A stretch of DNA of 34,811 nucleotides from Saksenaea vasiformis B4078 (taxonomy: Eukaryota > Mucoromycota > Mucoromycetes > Mucorales > Saksenaeaceae): NCBI GenBank assembly GCA_000697055.1, contig JNDT01001726.1:1-34811 (forward strand), given 5' to 3'. Shown here one piece after another: positions 31,266 to 34,811 of this stretch. Under the pieces are notes generated by a model that searched no databases, was not told the origin of the DNA, and saw only the letters and a program-made list of their open reading frames with translations. The position numbers and the translations under genes were made by a program. Every line of letters begins with the position of its first letter. The first letter of the stretch is position 1.

Positions 31266-32089
31266 AAATCAGTTCGCTACCTCGTCAAAATCTTGGTAGC
31301 TCTGTGCATCTTTGCGTTAATTTTAAAATATTTTGTATCAGCTCCAAATAGGAAGTATTTTATTATATGTTGATGCAATGTTAAATATGATAAGGTGTAC
31401 AAATTGCATGTGCAGCGATGGTGGGTACAAACAATTTTGTCGCGCCATTGACAGAAGGTCTGTACGGTGACCTTCCCTTTTATGCACATGTTCAGTGCTT
31501 GCGAGAGGGTTTAGATTTTTGGATTATGCTGAGTATGAGCACGATGTGGCGACCGATAATGCCTTCCGTAGTCTGACAGGTTTACTCTCTATTGCCAGAT
31601 CATTGAGTTGGTGATCGAGCGAAGGTATCGTCTACGGTAGCAATCCCCATTGCCCCCGTTTAACCAGAGACCACATCACTATTGGTCGCGCTATGAATGC
31701 AGCAAGGGATATCGAGCTGAAGGTCGTTTTCACAACGGTCTATTCAGGTGGAAGTCCATTTATGTCATGTAACTCCCAGTACAAGCACTTTCAAATGATG
31801 TCTAAGCATTTATTATCATATTTTAATACATACTCTGACAGGCAAGCAGCGATTGATATTACCAAGGGCAGCACCAATATTTGCATAATCATGCATCATG
31901 AGCTATACTCTTTGGGGGGAATATTCCGCATTTTCGTATCAGGTCAGAGGCCAGTCTAATGCGTCTTTTGTATCTGCGGCTAGATCAATTGATTCCTACG
32001 CCCCCAGAAGGGCGCGTACACTCGGTTATGTTTGCTGCAAAGTGCTAAATACATCTTATAAACACGCAGGCGATCACGTAAATTTTGCA
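31266..32089. other. Spacer downstream of TPS2 with no recognised gene
   Basis: Contains small frames (31693-31959, 31898-32113 plus) without motifs. It does not match the flanks downstream of TPS1 and TPS3, so a breakpoint lies close after the TPS2 stop. Confidence 0.4.
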
Positions 32090-32182
32090 ACACCAGCAGC
32101 CAAGCAGAAATAATCGTTTGACTTGAACGTACAATGACATTTATTTGATGCAGATTCTCAATCAAACTCCAGGATTTTCAGT
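32090..32182 (+). repeat. Dispersed non-coding repeat, copy D (3' end fragment)
   Basis: TTGAACGTACAATGACATTTATTTG, split here as TTGAACGT, GACATTTATTTG and CAGATTCTCA, matches the 3' end of copy B near 17568-17630 (TTGAACGTCTCATAACATTT). Only the last 90 bp of the family are present. Confidence 0.5.
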
Positions 32183-32477
32183 GAGACCTAGTCGTCCTTG
32201 AGCGACACTTCGTGCTGTACATGGGAATAGACATGCACTTCGCAAATTGGTAACTAGGAATTAAATGGGATGATTTGCTTATTGAAGAAATATTCATACA
32301 TCGGATGCTATCCATGACCTAGTTTGTGCAGAAATAAGACAGTGGCTTTAATGAGAAAGCATGGTGAAGTCGCACAAGTATACAGAAATATGTGAATCCT
32401 AATTAAGTATAAAGTCCTAGGATGCAGCTTGTTAGTTTCCTTGCTTGAATGCTGCACGGGTAGGTCTCAGAAACCAG
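32183..32477. other. TPS3 upstream region
   Basis: No gene. Apart from the TATA box at its end, it shows no clear match to the TPS1/TPS2 upstream flanks, so TPS3 may have a different promoter. Confidence 0.4.
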
Positions 32478-32485
32478 TATAAATA
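32478..32485 (+). promoter_or_regulatory. TATA box of TPS3
   Basis: TATAAATA lies 65-72 bp before the TPS3 ATG. Confidence 0.5.
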
Positions 32486-32549
32486 CAGGCTCGTCTAACA
32501 AGTGCATCGGTAACAGCTGTAAGGCGATTATAGCGCCAAAAGCAAAAGT

Positions 32550-33446
32550 ATGACCATCGAGTCAGACTATGTAGTCCGTCAAAGGTACGAATTTGATGGC
32601 AGGCACCCACAAAGCAACGTTATTTCCGAACTTTTGGATTACTTCCAAATACCTCGCACACGCAAAGTCTACATCAACCGCTTCAACGAAATCGACGAAA
32701 TATCTCAACAAGTGGTTGACGAGTACAAGCTCAATGTTAACCTTGACGATATACGGTTGAACGGATCGTTGATGCCAGATCACCACAAGTCATCCGGCGT
32801 TCAAGCATTCTATTACTTTGTATTTATCTTTGATGATTTGATGGTGTTCCGTGGGTTGGACTATATCGATGTTATTAATGCACTTGAATACCGTGTTAAT
32901 AGCATGCCATCTCTGGTACAAAAGCTGCTTTCTACCATCCTAAAACACTGGGAAAAAGATTTCGGCGCCAAATTTACTCTGTTGCGTACAGAAATGATCA
33001 CATGGGTCACTTCCATGAACCAACAGTTAAAGGCAACGTTTACCAAGAACGAATACTTTATGTTCAGGCTCAAATGCCATGGCTCTTACCCCCTTCTTCT
33101 TTTGATGTTCATACTACGCGATGTCCAATGCACATATATCGAGTATCGTAATTTGCAGCACACGTTTGAACTGTTCATGTTTTATATAAATGAACTGGCG
33201 TCATGTATCCGGGAAAAGAACGAAGGTGAATTATCGTCAGTTGACAAGCTCTTCTGCACAAACGACTTCTCCAGATTGCGGAATATTGCAGCAAGCAAAT
33301 TTACAAGACGATGGATGGGCTTGAAGAGAGATGTAACTTGATGGCATCTTTGGAATTGATTCGGCTATGTAAGAATACGGTCTTTGTTCATCTCGCCTCG
33401 GAAAGATATAAGAAATTTTTTTATTAAAACCGCAGAGTATCAATAG
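32550..33446 (+). pseudogene. TPS3: frameshifted terpene synthase copy
   Basis: Starts MTIESDYVVRQRYEF and follows TPS1 closely. It keeps YYFVFIFDDLMVF, RLKCHGSY and NELASCIRE. At about 33274 one base is missing compared with TPS1 and TPS2, so the frame leaves the family sequence and stops at 33341 (263 codons). In the original register the rest is still recognisable to a terminal SERYKKF, and a run of seven T at 33416-33422 carries one extra base. The two indels are of opposite sign, but the out-of-frame stop lies between them, so the product loses the last helices including the Arg-Tyr pair. All metal-binding motifs precede the break. It is probably non-functional unless the indels are sequencing errors. 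Confidence 0.8.
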
Positions 33447-34811
33447 TAGAGGTAGCTTGTGCTTACACCTATTGTTTCTCTTGTTTCCGTTTGCTATTCA
33501 ATGTCATTAGAATAATAAGGAATGACCGCTGAGTTTCTAAGGTGCGTATGTAGCCTCCTTTTTCTCTGTAGTGTGTCATGCGTAGTGCCAGCCAACGGTA
33601 TCAAATGTAGAGTAAAGACAGTTAAATGGATGGATGAGCTAAAAGTTGGACGGAAGAATTAGAAGTTTCCATGGCCGATTTGCATCGAAGCTGAAGAACG
33701 AGGCGTAGCCTGATGGTAGTATTACTTTTTTCTCTACCTCTATGTCCGTTCTTTAACCGGAATCGTTCATAGGAGCGATAGAAATAAAGACGGGTTATGG
33801 TGCTTGATCGGTACTCTAACAAGGTCAATCTTGCGGTAAGTTTTCCACGGGGTTTTTAGTTTGGAAGACCAAGCCATACCTTTGTCCGTGTTTTAGTGTC
33901 TGTCCTATTTCTGCATCTTTATTGCTATTTCTGTCCAAGGAATTTCTGCGTTTGCGGAGATGTAATGCAGCTGATCTTCCTATTGATGAAGATATATTGG
34001 TGTCTTCACTTGAAGACTCCACCAGTGAGATTTAGGACTGTGACTACAGGAAATTTAAAGGATAGCTGGACCTCCAACGAGATGAACATGGACAAATACG
34101 GTAGTAGTAACGAAATCTACAATGATGAAGAGCAGCGTGACAAAATGGAAGTGCAATATGATGACTATACTATTTCTGTTTGTGAAGTGAACATTTGCGG
34201 CAGAGCAGAGCTGCTGTTCGGTATCTACAACCTTAACAAAAGATGACTTCCGCTTGGAAAAACCAGTGTTTGCATCCAGCCTGGCTTACTCGTACCGAGT
34301 CTGTCCTCATATTCTCAATTACTTTCACCATGAGAAAAATGTTGCTGACTATCGACAGTCTCTTGTCATTTTCAGGCAAATATCTCTAATTTGTGTCACT
34401 TTCGCTAAGGATTTGGTGGCGTGTATCGGTATTTCCGAGTACTTATCAGAAAATGACAAGGCGCTCTTAAATTTTCTACAACCTTTCTCGATCTGTTGTG
34501 GCTGTTTTCCAAATTCTGACGGTGAAAACTGTGTTACATCGTTCAGGCCCCATAAAACCTTACGATCGGAGATGAACGTGGCTTGGAAAGCCAAATGCTT
34601 CTTCTCGTACTACTTTCCAAAGCTTTCGAATGTCATTGATTTGTCATGCTACCTACGGTTACGGAAATTTTATTCTCCGGCGAATCACACAAGGAAATTG
34701 GCTTATTTACGTGTTGCTAGAACTTTGTCTGTAGCCGCAGCAAATTTGTGTCACAGGGTGCTGATCTAGCTGGACGATGATGAACTTGTTTTTATAAGAG
34801 TAGTGATAAAG
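33447..34811 (+). repeat. Duplicated 3' flank of TPS3 (pair with 27109-28200)
   Basis: Matches the TPS1 downstream flank in order and ends at the window edge within GATGATGAACTTG-TTTTATAAGAG-AGTGATAAAG. That equals about 28151-28187, roughly 200 bp before the GST4 relic start. Between about 34126 and 34650 it contains sequence missing from the TPS1 side. The frame 33896-34246 is open here but broken in the paralogue. Confidence 0.7.
34126..34650 (+). other. Copy-specific 525-bp segment with open frames, possible gene fragment
   Basis: Present only in the TPS3-side duplicate. The frame covering 34040-34246 gives a charged, stop-free stretch (for example RDKMEVQYDDYTISVCEVNI). A second frame at 34254-34769 is stop-free for 171 codons, with NDKALLNFLQPFSICCGCFP in its middle. 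TTTTCAG followed by GCAAATATCTC at about 34372-34386 resembles a splice acceptor plus the first bases of a GST exon 3, then diverges. No family is recognised. Confidence 0.25.

Noticed and set aside
1..34811. CRISPR arrays, bacterial operons, phage genes
   Set aside because: No regularly spaced identical repeats and clear fungal gene structure with spliceosomal introns.

Overview
The window looks like nuclear DNA from a filamentous early-diverging fungus, most likely Mucoromycota/Mucorales. The reasons are a Dnf1/Dnf2-type lipid flippase and a fungal-type ribosomal protein eL24, both with short (about 50-155 bp) introns, pyrimidine-rich leaders, several generations of Tc1/mariner-like debris, and no bacterial signals (no operons, ribosome binding sites or tRNA runs). 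The genus cannot be read from the sequence.

Left part (1-16.6 kb): the 5' end of a Tc1-like transposase runs off the left edge (minus strand) and abuts copy A of a dispersed non-coding repeat. Next come a complete six-exon P4-ATPase flippase gene (2380-6689, minus), a long gene-poor stretch with a decayed Tc1 transposase (about 8.0-8.6 kb), the four-exon eL24 gene (10401-11144, minus), a divergently transcribed single-exon gene for a 585-residue disordered, coiled-coil protein (12403-14160, plus), and the remnant of a second DDE transposase (about 15.2-15.5 kb).

Right part (16.6-34.8 kb): an accessory region built by repeated segmental duplication. It alternates two gene families on the plus strand. 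The first is sigma-like glutathione S-transferases: two intact six-exon genes (19037-19925, 20504-21397) and two dead copies (23523-24152, 28389-29020). The second is three intronless genes of about 297 codons that I interpret as trichodiene-synthase-like (Tri5-type) class I terpene synthases. That reading rests on an Asp-Asp helix motif, a perfect NSE metal-binding triad, an upstream basic sensor position and a terminal Arg-Tyr pair at family-like spacing. Two of the three are open (26215-27108, 30372-31265) and one is frameshifted (32550-33446). Flanking DNA is duplicated with the genes, so a further GST copy is predicted just beyond the right edge. Three of the four GST copies carry the same upstream box about 80 bp before the ATG.

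How the genes may work together (inference): the terpene synthases would make a sesquiterpene-type hydrocarbon from a prenyl diphosphate, and the adjacent GSTs could conjugate or isomerise reactive terpenoid or self-toxic products. No P450, transporter or transcription factor is visible in the window. The TPS/GST array is the most interesting system here.
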